Source of the DNA: Opitutaceae bacterium
GTDB taxonomy: Bacteria > Verrucomicrobiota > Verrucomicrobiia > Opitutales > Opitutaceae
Length of the DNA stretch: 12,157 nt
Assembly: GCA_005786775.1 (NCBI GenBank)
Contig: SYDD01000113.1
Coordinates: forward strand, 1 to 12,157
Direction of reading: 5' to 3'
Shown here: positions 6,153-12,157 of the stretch, piece after piece
How the letters are laid out: every line of letters starts with the position of its first letter
Position numbering within the stretch: position 1 is the stretch's first letter
Program-made: the position numbers and the translations under genes
The notes under the pieces: model-generated
What the model was told of the DNA's origin: nothing
Databases searched by the model: none
What the model saw: the letters and a program-made list of their open reading frames with translations, nothing else

Positions 6153-8534
6153 TCAGAACCGCGTGCCAAAGGAAAAATTGAACTGGTTCCCCTTCTTGCT
6201 CAGCTCGTCCCCGGTGATGGGGATGCCGAAGTCGAGGCTGAGGGGGGCCCCGGCCACGAAGAGCCGCAGGCCGAAGCCGAAGTTGTCGTGGTAGCGGGCG
6301 ACATTGAAGTCGTAGGCGCCCCGGTTCACGAAGCCGGCATCGTAGAACAGCGCGAAGCGGATCGGGCTGACGATATCGAGGGAGTATTCGGCACTGAAGA
6401 AACCGTAGGTCTTACCTCCGATCGGCTCGTTGAACTGGTCCCGCGGGGCGACCTCGCGGAACTCGAAGCCGCGGAGGGTCGTGGGGCCGCCGAGGTACCA
6501 TTTGTTGTAGTACGGTACGTCGTTGGAATCGCCGAAGTTCTGGATCACCCCGCCCCGAGCGATCAGGCTCAGCACCTGGGTCTGCGTCTCGAAGACCGGG
6601 AAGAACTGGGAACCGCGGAACTCGATGCTGTAGTTGTTGTTGATCTTACTGCCGCCTAAGGGGCCGCCGGCGAAACGGGCGTTCACCTCAACGCGGTTGC
6701 CCGCCGTCGTGTTGATGATCTTGTCGCGCGTGTCGCGCTCCAGCTGGAGTCCGATGCTGGAGGAAGCGTTAGCGCCTTCGAGCGCCCGGATGATCGCGGA
6801 GGCGCTCGGTGAGATATCACGGATGTCGAAGATCTCGTAGGTGTAGGACAGACGCCCGTTCCAGAGCTCGAAGAGGTGCTTGCGGAGGTAGACCTCGAAG
6901 CCGGTCTGGATCTGGCTGTAAAAAGTACTGTTGTACTCGGAGCTCGTGCGGAAGACGCTGAAGCCGAGGCCGAGCTGCCGCTGGAACAACCAAGGCTCCT
7001 CAAAGGAGAGCACCACCTCGCTGGAGAGGGAGCCAAGCTGCATCCGCAGGCGGAACTTCTGACCGTCGCCCTGAAAGAAGGAGCGGCGGTTGAAGAGGTC
7101 GAAGTTGGCTTGGGAAACCTCGGCGAAGAGCGTGGCGCGCTCCAAGGAGGAGAAGCCTGCACCGAAGGTCAAATTGCCCGTCCGGCCCTCCTGCAGGGCG
7201 ATCCGCATATTCCGCCGGCCGGGGATGTTCGTCTCTTGGTGGTTTACCGTGACGTTCTCGAAGAAGCGGGTATTCTCCAGCCGGAGTTGGCTGATCTTCA
7301 TCAGGACGGTGCTGAAGACATCGCCCGGGCCGAGCACCAGCTCACGCAGAATAACCGTGCTCTTGGTCTTCGTGTTACCCTCGATTACGATGGACTCGAC
7401 GCTGAACTTCTCGCCCTCGTTGACGACATACTCCACGTCGATGGCGCCCGTGGTAACGTTCGGCTTGCGGTTCAGCCGCACGCGCGTGTCCAGGTAGCCA
7501 TCCTTGCCGTAGAAGTCGTCCAGGCGCTCGACGTCCTTGTCCAGCTTGGAGGGCACGAACACCACCCCGGTCTTTTGGCGGACCACCCGTTTGAGCAGGG
7601 CGGAGTTGAACAGTTTGTTGCCCGTGAAGGTGACCTCGCCCACGCGGTACTGGCGACCCTCGTTGATCTGCACTACCAGCTCAAGCCGCTCCCCGCCAGG
7701 GTAGTTAAACTGGACTTTGTCCTGGGGGATCTCGACGTCGAGGAAACCCAGTTCCCGGTAGAGATCCCGCAGCTTGTCGAGGTCATCCTCGAACTGGTCG
7801 TCCTTGAATCGCCCGGAGCCGGTAAGCCACGAGAACAGCCACCATTTCTTGGTCTCCATCGCGCCCCGCAACTTGCGGGTGGTCACGGATTTGTTCCCGA
7901 CGAACTTGATGTCGGCGATTTTGACCTTCTCGCCTTCCTTGACCTTAAAGATCACGGTCCCGAAGCCGCCTACCCGGTCGCGTTCGACGGCGTAGTTGAT
8001 CGAGACCTGGTTATAGCCGGCCTTCTGGTAGTACTCCCGCAGCTTCTCGGCATCCTCCTTAATCTGGCGCTCGTCGAGGGCCTGGTTCGGCTTGACCTTC
8101 ACCTCTTTCTCGAGGCGCGTCGACTTCATCTTGCTGTTCCCCTCGAAGCGGACGGCGAGGACGCGGAACTTGGGGGTCACCTCGACTACCAGGTTGAAGG
8201 TCTGGGCATCGACCTGCTCCTGTTTGACCTCGATGAACTCGAACAGCCCGGTGCGGTACAGGGAGCGGATGTCACGATCGAGGATGACCTCATCGAACTC
8301 GCCGGCCTCCCGGATTTGCATATTCGCGCGCACCACCTGCTCGTTCACGTTGGCCGTGCCGACGAATTTGATCGCGAGGGTTCCGACCTTGAAAGCCGGG
8401 GCCTGCAACTGGCGCTGAGTCGGCGGGGCGGCCAACTGGGCCGAGGCCGGCGTGAGCCCGGCCAAGACGCAGAGCAGCAAAGGGATAAAACCGCGAAGGA
8501 ACCCGCTGAAGGGGTTACTGGTGAAAGTTTTCAA
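6153..8534 (-). CDS. bamA: Outer membrane protein assembly factor BamA (Omp85)
   Basis: Central outer-membrane insertase of the Bam complex, folding beta-barrel proteins. It has 793 residues. A signal peptide occupies 1-32 (basic start, hydrophobic 15-26, Ala-Ser-Ala cleavage). Five POTRA repeats can be laid out at about 49-122, 123-204, 205-294, 295-375 and 376-450, each with the beta-alpha-alpha-beta-beta pattern and a terminal Gly-Asn or Glu-Gly turn. A 16-strand barrel takes about 451-793, with the LRGF loop-6 motif at 687-690 (the conserved VRGF-type element) and a C-terminal Phe beta-signal (NFSFGTRF). The start appears to be TTG at 8534: no ATG or GTG gives a complete signal peptide, and the next Met (codon 72) lies inside POTRA1. 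The gene overlaps the end of dnaB by 20 bases, with a GAGGGA about 12 bases upstream as a poor ribosome site. Confidence 0.95.
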   Translation of the reverse strand: MKTFTSNPFSGFLRGFIPLLLCVLAGLTPASAQLAAPPTQRQLQAPAFKVGTLAIKFVGTANVNEQVVRANMQIREAGEFDEVILDRDIRSLYRTGLFEFIEVKQEQVDAQTFNLVVEVTPKFRVLAVRFEGNSKMKSTRLEKEVKVKPNQALDERQIKEDAEKLREYYQKAGYNQVSINYAVERDRVGGFGTVIFKVKEGEKVKIADIKFVGNKSVTTRKLRGAMETKKWWLFSWLTGSGRFKDDQFEDDLDKLRDLYRELGFLDVEIPQDKVQFNYPGGERLELVVQINEGRQYRVGEVTFTGNKLFNSALLKRVVRQKTGVVFVPSKLDKDVERLDDFYGKDGYLDTRVRLNRKPNVTTGAIDVEYVVNEGEKFSVESIVIEGNTKTKSTVILRELVLGPGDVFSTVLMKISQLRLENTRFFENVTVNHQETNIPGRRNMRIALQEGRTGNLTFGAGFSSLERATLFAEVSQANFDLFNRRSFFQGDGQKFRLRMQLGSLSSEVVLSFEEPWLFQRQLGLGFSVFRTSSEYNSTFYSQIQTGFEVYLRKHLFELWNGRLSYTYEIFDIRDISPSASAIIRALEGANASSSIGLQLERDTRDKIINTTAGNRVEVNARFAGGPLGGSKINNNYSIEFRGSQFFPVFETQTQVLSLIARGGVIQNFGDSNDVPYYNKWYLGGPTTLRGFEFREVAPRDQFNEPIGGKTYGFFSAEYSLDIVSPIRFALFYDAGFVNRGAYDFNVARYHDNFGFGLRLFVAGAPLSLDFGIPITGDELSKKGNQFNFSFGTRF

Positions 8535-9897
8535 AGCGTGTGATGTCCCTCAGGAACGTGAGCTTCAATTCTCCTACCGGCCCATTTCGCTGCTTTGCAA
8601 CGATTAACTCGGCCGAATCCGACGCTACTTGGAATTTCTCGTCCGCATCCTTCGGCCGAGCGAGCATAAGCACCACGTCAGCGTCCTGTTCGATTGAGCC
8701 GGATTCACGAAGGTCGGAGAGCTTGGGGGTGCGGTTGTCCTTTTCTGAGGCGCGGTTGAGCTGAGATAATACCAGCACCGGCACCTCAAGTTCCTTCGCG
8801 AGGGCCTTTAATCCGCGGGACGCTTCGGCCACCTGTTGCTCGCGGGGCACCTTGGGGTCGGTCGGGCTCAGAAGTTGAAGGTAGTCGACCACGATGAACC
8901 CGAGGGGGGTACGAGCGTGTAGCCGCCGCGCTTTCGCTCGCAACTGCATGATGGATAGCGCGCTGGAATCGTCGATGAAGATGGGCGCCTTGGAGAACTC
9001 GTCCGCCGCGGCGACCAACCGATTCTGCTCGTCGCCGTTCTTCGACAGGAGGCCGTCCCGCAGTAGCTTCATATTTACCCGGGCGCGCGAGCAGAGCATG
9101 CGCAGGGCGAGCTGGGCGGCGCCCATTTCGAGGGAGAAGACCAAGACCGGAGCGGCCGGTTGACCGACCTTACGAGGCATCGCGGCGGCCTCGGCGAAGT
9201 TGAGTGCTAGGGACGTCTTGCCCATCGATGGCCGAGCCGCGAGGACGATCATGTCATTGCGCTGAAATCCCCAGAGGAGTGCATCGAGATCCTTGAATCC
9301 GGAGGAGACGCCGGTCAGCTCCCCCTTCTTCATCATCATCCGGGTGATGACATTCATCGCCTCCCGAGTGGGTTCCCGCATCTGCTTGGCGCTTTCGGTT
9401 ACCCGGCTCTGGGTGACGCTGAAGAGTTTTTGTTCGATCTGATCGACAAACTCTTCGATCCCGCCGGTAAATCCATAGCAGTCTTCGATGGCCCCCGTGG
9501 CGGAGCGAATGAGGTCGCGTAACAGCGATTGCTCCCTGACCTTCTCGATAAAATACTCCGCCTGGGCGGTGGTCGGGATTCGGCTGCTGACCTGGGCCAG
9601 GAAAGCGTAGCCGCCGATCTGATCGAGCTGCTTGGTCGTCTTGAGTTCCTCCGCGACAATCGCGACGTCGATCGGGGCCTGCCGGTTATACAGTTCCAGC
9701 AGACAAGCGAAAATGACCCCGTGCTTAGGGTCATAAAAGGAACGGGGCTCGATCTTGGACTCAAGGCAGCGGGCCACGATGTCCGCGCCGTCCAGCAAGC
9801 AGCAGGAAAGGAGGTGCTCCTCGGCCTCTAGGCTGTGCGGGAGCACTCGCCCGGCAGGCGTCGGGCGGTTGGGCGGGGAACTCTCGCTGGAAGGCAT
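8515..9897 (-). CDS. dnaB: Replicative DNA helicase DnaB
   Basis: Hexameric 5'-3' helicase of the replication fork, recruiting DnaG primase; cytosolic. From the ATG at 9897 it has 460 residues, typical for DnaB. The N-terminal domain begins at the family signature VLPHSLEAEEHLL and covers about 15-120; a linker helix region follows at about 125-185; the RecA-like motor starts near 195. Walker A is ARPSMGKTSLALN at 221-233, the Walker B region is FIVVDYLQLLS at about 334-344, and the motor continues with LSQLNRASEKDNRTP and DLRESGSIEQDADVV. No intein interrupts these motifs. The frame is open to a GTG at 9957, adding a 20-residue Arg/Pro-rich N-terminus; I favour ATG because DnaB proteins usually have a short tail before the signature and because the rplI terminator lies just before the GTG. 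It opens the dnaB-bamA-skp unit. Confidence 0.96.
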   Translation of the reverse strand: MPSSESSPPNRPTPAGRVLPHSLEAEEHLLSCCLLDGADIVARCLESKIEPRSFYDPKHGVIFACLLELYNRQAPIDVAIVAEELKTTKQLDQIGGYAFLAQVSSRIPTTAQAEYFIEKVREQSLLRDLIRSATGAIEDCYGFTGGIEEFVDQIEQKLFSVTQSRVTESAKQMREPTREAMNVITRMMMKKGELTGVSSGFKDLDALLWGFQRNDMIVLAARPSMGKTSLALNFAEAAAMPRKVGQPAAPVLVFSLEMGAAQLALRMLCSRARVNMKLLRDGLLSKNGDEQNRLVAAADEFSKAPIFIDDSSALSIMQLRAKARRLHARTPLGFIVVDYLQLLSPTDPKVPREQQVAEASRGLKALAKELEVPVLVLSQLNRASEKDNRTPKLSDLRESGSIEQDADVVLMLARPKDADEKFQVASDSAELIVAKQRNGPVGELKLTFLRDITRFENFHQ

Positions 9898-9971
9898 CGG
9901 GCGAGCAGTGCGGGAAAAAGCGGGCCCGGGGCGCCGCGGCAATCCCTCCTTGCTCACATTCCGTTCACGGC

Positions 9972-10008
9972 AAGACGAAAGCCGCGTCCTCCGGAAGGTG
10001 GACGCGGC
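9972..10008 (-). terminator. Intrinsic terminator after rplI
   Basis: On the minus strand a perfect 9-bp stem (GCCGCGTCC paired with GGACGCGGC, 10-base loop, 9981-10008) starts 23 bases past the rplI stop and is followed by TTTCGTCTT. The T-run is interrupted, so efficiency may be partial, but position and stem strength support termination of the pth-rpsF-ssb-rplI transcript ahead of dnaB. Confidence 0.72.
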
Positions 10009-10031
10009 CCTAGGTGCCGGAGCGGCAGGGG

Positions 10032-10574
10032 TTAGGCGGAAGCCTCCTTGCGCTGGCGGTCGGAACGCTTCTCCGACCTTTCTCCCGCGGGTTCAGCCAC
10101 CGGGGCGGCGGACTCGATGGGGTTCTCGGAGACAACGTCGAATGCCACATCCACCGAGACGTCCGCGTGAAGCCGGATCTTGACGGTGTGCTGGCCCAGA
10201 GTCTTCACCGGGGTGAAGAGATGCACCTTCTTGCGATCGAGGGTGAAGCCGGCGGCGGCCAGCTTCTCTTGGACATCCTGCGCCGTGATGGCGCCGAACA
10301 TCCGGCCACCCTCACCCGTCTTGACCACGAAGGCCAGCGAGGTCTTCTCGAGCTTGCGCGCGAGTTCCTGGGCCCCGGAGAGCTCCGCCTGCTCACGCTC
10401 GGCACGACGCTTCTTCAGGGCGTCGACCTGCTTGCGGTTGGCGGAGGTCAGGGACACCGCGATCTTGCGGGGCAGCAAATAATTGCGGGCGTAACCGGCG
10501 CGGACTTTGACTTGGTCGCCTTCGCCGCCGAGACCTTCGACGGGTTTGACGAGGAGCACTTCTTTGGAGGCCAT
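10032..10574 (-). CDS. rplI: 50S ribosomal protein L9
   Basis: Binds domain V of 23S rRNA near the L1 stalk and helps maintain frame fidelity. The N-terminal rRNA-binding domain (1-52) shows the family signature: EVLLVKPVEGLGGEGDQVKV, then RAGYARNYLLPRKIA. A long connecting helix (about 42-75) leads to the C-terminal domain (about 76-149) with GEGGRMFGAITAQDV. At 180 residues it is about 30 longer than usual; the extra tail (150-180) is Ala/Pro followed by a highly charged Arg/Lys/Glu/Ser stretch. The gene follows ssb after 101 bases without rpsR between them, and a terminator follows it. The ATG has no Shine-Dalgarno sequence; the 25 bases before it are relatively AT-rich for this region. 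Confidence 0.96.
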   Translation of the reverse strand: MASKEVLLVKPVEGLGGEGDQVKVRAGYARNYLLPRKIAVSLTSANRKQVDALKKRRAEREQAELSGAQELARKLEKTSLAFVVKTGEGGRMFGAITAQDVQEKLAAAGFTLDRKKVHLFTPVKTLGQHTVKIRLHADVSVDVAFDVVSENPIESAAPVAEPAGERSEKRSDRQRKEASA

Positions 10575-10675
10575 GTTCTTGGTAGGATGAGGGTTAATTT
10601 AGGATTGGTTTCGTGGCGGGGATCTCCGCCGACGGACCCGCGAGCGGATCCGCACCGATGGGTAAATAAGGACGT
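10575..10675. other. ssb-rplI intergenic region with small inverted repeats
   Basis: This 101-base gap is unusually long for an otherwise tight ribosomal-protein unit. It contains a 10-base perfect palindrome (GCGGATCCGC, 10644-10653) and a 5-bp hairpin (GGCGG/CCGCC, 10615-10630), then an AT-richer stretch just before the rplI start. No T-run follows either hairpin on the minus strand, so neither looks like a terminator. It could carry an rplI leader or a secondary promoter. It is too short to hold rpsR, and I see no coding remnant of it. Confidence 0.35.
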
Positions 10676-11143
10676 TCAGAAGGGAACGTCCTCGTCGAGG
10701 TTCTCCGTTGTGGCGGGTTTCGGGGAGGAAGCCCGCGGGGGCGGGGAAAAACGTTCGGGAGAGGCGGCGGACGGGGCCTCGCCAGCGCCGGCAGGAGTGC
10801 CGCCGCTCCGGCCATCACCCAGGAACTGGAATTGCTCCAGCACAACTTTCATTCGGCTGCGCTTCTCCTTAGTGTTCTTGTCTTCCCACTGGTCGAGTTT
10901 GAGGCGGCCCTCGACGTACAGGGGACGGCCCTTAGTGCAATACTTGGCGATGGTCTCGCCTTGCTTGCCCCAGGCCTCGACGTCGACGTAGATGACCTCC
11001 TCGCGGCTCTCCCCAGATTCCATCTTAAACTGCCGGTTGATCGCGAGAGCGAACTGGCAGATCGGGGTGCCTTTGGGGGTGACTCGCAACTCGGGGTCGC
11101 GGGTAAGGTTCCCCATCAGCAGGACCTTGTTGAGCGCGGGCAT
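10676..11143 (-). CDS. ssb: Single-stranded DNA-binding protein
   Basis: Coats single-stranded DNA during replication, repair and recombination, and recruits partners through its tail. It has 155 residues. The OB fold covers about 4-110, starting NKVLLMGNLTRDPELR and including WGKQGETIAKY (58-68) and YVEGRLKLDQWED (76-88), with Trp58 and Trp86 as likely base-stacking residues. A Gly/Pro/Ala/Ser-rich disordered linker follows (about 111-147), and the protein ends in the acidic tip LDEDVPF, the canonical SSB-Ct element that binds primase, Pol III chi, RecO and others. It lies 16 bases after rpsF, so the two are surely cotranscribed. No Shine-Dalgarno sequence is seen before the ATG. Confidence 0.97.
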   Translation of the reverse strand: MPALNKVLLMGNLTRDPELRVTPKGTPICQFALAINRQFKMESGESREEVIYVDVEAWGKQGETIAKYCTKGRPLYVEGRLKLDQWEDKNTKEKRSRMKVVLEQFQFLGDGRSGGTPAGAGEAPSAASPERFSPPPRASSPKPATTENLDEDVPF

Positions 11144-11159
11144 GGCGGCGAGGGGTGCC

Positions 11160-11456
11160 TCAGGCGTTCTGAATGAAGGTACGGTAGACGCTGCCGTTCA
11201 GGCGCAGCTTTTCCCGCAGTGCGGCCGGCGCCTCAGCAGGGCCGGAGAAGTCGATGTGCACGTAGTGGGCGCCCGTGAACTTGCGGTCGGTCACGCGGAC
11301 GAAGTCCTTGCGCCCGATGTTCTCAACGGTGGCGACCTCACCCTTGATCTCGGTGATGACCTTCTTGATGCCCTCGACGATCTGGTCGACGGTCTCCTCC
11401 TTGCCCCGGTTGTCGAGGATGAAGGAGGCGTGGTAGCTGCGGTGGGACGGGTTCAT
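11160..11456 (-). CDS. rpsF: 30S ribosomal protein S6
   Basis: Small-subunit protein that binds the central domain of 16S rRNA together with S18. The 98 residues fit the family. The single ferredoxin-like domain is recognisable: SYHASFILDNRG first strand, the helix EETVDQIVEGIKKVITEIKG, the strand EVATVENIGRKDFV, then GAHYVHIDFSGP (the AHY motif of S6) and the closing helix and strand NGSVYRTFIQ. Its ATG overlaps the stop of pth as ATGA, implying coupled translation, and leaves no room for the separate S6:S18-binding leader that precedes rpsF in many bacteria. S18, its usual partner, is not encoded in this window. Sequence identity to E. coli S6 looks low, but fold signature and context with ssb and rplI are decisive. 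Confidence 0.93.
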   Translation of the reverse strand: MNPSHRSYHASFILDNRGKEETVDQIVEGIKKVITEIKGEVATVENIGRKDFVRVTDRKFTGAHYVHIDFSGPAEAPAALREKLRLNGSVYRTFIQNA

Positions 11457-12037
11457 TTGGGATCTCGGCGGTTGAGTTGGTTCATGGCGGCGTCGACGCC
11501 CTGAGTGAGCAGGAGGTCGAGGCCTTGGAGGAAATGCGGCAGACGCTGGGAAACGAGGATGGATTGGTCGGGGGTGAAGGTTCCGAGGACAAAGTCGGTC
11601 AGTTCCATCGCCGTGGGCTCGCGGGGGCCGATGCCCAGACGGTAGCGGACAAAAGGTCCGTCGAGGTGCTGGACAAGGCTGGCAACTCCATTGTGACCGG
11701 CGGAGCCGCCGCTGACTGAAACCTTAATGAGGCCGAGGTCGAGGGTGAGATCGTCGTAAACGGCCACGATCTCCGCGGCGGGGATCCGGTGGTAGCGGGC
11801 TAGAGGGCCGACGGACTCACCGCTGGCGTTCATGAACGTCTGCGGCTTGACCAGCCAGCATGCCGGCGCCCCGGGACGATCCCAGCGAGCGAGCTCTGCA
11901 CGAAACTGGGGCGCGGGGCGCCATTCGAGACGTTCCCGGGCGGCAAGGGTATCGAGCACCTTCCAGCCTAGGTTGTGACGGGTATCGCGGTATTCGCGGC
12001 CTGGATTGCCGAGGCCAACGACGAGCGAGTGGAACAT
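11453..12037 (-). CDS. pth: Peptidyl-tRNA hydrolase
   Basis: Recycles peptidyl-tRNAs released prematurely from ribosomes by hydrolysing the ester bond; cytosolic and essential in most bacteria. The 194-residue length is typical. The first strand VVGLGNPG is at 6-13, followed by REYRDTRHNLGW with catalytic His21. The peptide-site motif KPQTFMNASG contains Asn70, YDDLTLDLG has Asp95, the catalytic-His partner, and GSAGHNGVASL holds Asn116. The C-terminal lid helices cover about 142-190. It sits just downstream of an apparent rplY gene (67-base gap), a very common pairing, and overlaps rpsF by four bases. Only a weak GAG is seen before the ATG. Confidence 0.97.
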   Translation of the reverse strand: MFHSLVVGLGNPGREYRDTRHNLGWKVLDTLAARERLEWRPAPQFRAELARWDRPGAPACWLVKPQTFMNASGESVGPLARYHRIPAAEIVAVYDDLTLDLGLIKVSVSGGSAGHNGVASLVQHLDGPFVRYRLGIGPREPTAMELTDFVLGTFTPDQSILVSQRLPHFLQGLDLLLTQGVDAAMNQLNRRDPK

Positions 12038-12103
12038 GACTCAAAGAACTTCGAACTGAGCGGTCGGCCCCTTGGCGGGGACGGCCGCGAACCTGCGGAA
12101 GGA

Positions 12104-12157
12104 TTACTTCTTGGCCGGTGCGGCGGCCGGCTTGGCGCCCGCGGCGGGCGCGGCGGC
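12104..12157 (-). CDS. rplY: C-terminal end of a partial gene, probably 50S ribosomal protein L25/Ctc
   Basis: Only the last 17 codons and a TAA stop lie inside the window. They encode a low-complexity Ala/Pro/Gly/Lys tail ending in Ala-Lys-Lys. This alone does not identify a protein. I call it L25/Ctc because that gene typically stands directly before pth in many bacteria, and because CTC/TL5-type L25 proteins often carry such Ala/Lys-rich C-terminal tails. The 5S rRNA-binding domain would lie beyond the right edge. Alternatives are any other protein with a basic alanine-rich tail. Confidence 0.6.
   Translation of the reverse strand, partial: AAAPAAGAKPAAAPAKK

Noticed and set aside
6876..8543. 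Open frame of 555 codons on the plus strand, antisense to bamA
   Set aside because: It mirrors bamA codons, is dominated by Leu/Val/Glu/Asp/Gly and shows no domain motif. bamA has complete POTRA and barrel signatures, so this is a GC-driven shadow.
9940..9957. AAGGAGGG as a ribosome site for a dnaB start near 9942
   Set aside because: The TTG that follows is only 2-3 bases away, too close for a functional Shine-Dalgarno, and the next ATG (9897) is about 45 bases further on.
10644..10653. GCGGATCCGC palindrome as an operator
   Set aside because: A 10-base palindrome is expected by chance at this GC level, and no second copy or flanking promoter was seen. It is kept only as part of the intergenic description.
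12060..12090. Possible terminator between the L25-like gene and pth
   Set aside because: Only a 4-bp CCCC/GGGG core pairs well, the flanks are mismatched and no T-run follows. Read-through into pth is more likely.
1..12157. CRISPR arrays, tRNA or rRNA genes, insertion sequences, toxin-antitoxin or defence genes
   Set aside because: Reading both strands shows contiguous housekeeping genes with short gaps. There are no direct-repeat arrays, no tRNA-like cloverleaf and no transposase or nuclease motifs.

Overview
This window looks like a conserved housekeeping stretch of the chromosome of a GC-rich, Gram-negative (diderm) bacterium. BamA, Skp/OmpH, LpxD and a periplasmic HtrA protease together imply an outer membrane carrying lipid A. 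The gene content, the order L25-pth-rpsF-ssb-rplI-dnaB, the Ala/Pro/Lys-rich protein tails and the near absence of Shine-Dalgarno sequences suggest Verrucomicrobiota, perhaps the Opitutales. That placement is my inference from protein style and gene order; no database was searched.

Layout, left to right. (1) Two plus-strand genes: an M42-family metallo-aminopeptidase (112-1179) and pyrE (1236-1811). (2) A convergent junction at 1812-1835 holding a small GC hairpin. Everything after it is on the minus strand. (3) In transcription order from the right edge: the tail of what is probably the L25/Ctc ribosomal protein gene (rplY), then pth, rpsF, ssb and rplI, ending at a hairpin terminator (9972-10008). 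(4) dnaB, bamA and skp, ending at a strong intrinsic terminator (5393-5420). (5) lpxD, prs and an htrA/degP-like protease, ending at the convergent junction.

How the genes work together. Unit 3 serves translation (L25, peptidyl-tRNA hydrolase, S6, L9) with SSB embedded in it. Unit 4 couples the replicative helicase to outer-membrane protein assembly: BamA is the insertase and Skp the periplasmic chaperone. Unit 5 combines lipid A acylation (LpxD), PRPP synthesis (Prs) and envelope quality control (HtrA). PyrE, on the other strand, consumes the PRPP that Prs makes. Several junctions are tight: 4-base ATGA overlaps at lpxD/prs and pth/rpsF, and a 20-base overlap of dnaB with bamA, which appears to start at TTG.

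No mobile element, CRISPR array, tRNA or rRNA gene, toxin-antitoxin or defence system, or biosynthetic cluster is visible, and no stretch above about 120 bases lacks a gene. I found no convincing new biological system. The points worth a second look concern gene order, translation starts, terminators and low-complexity tails.
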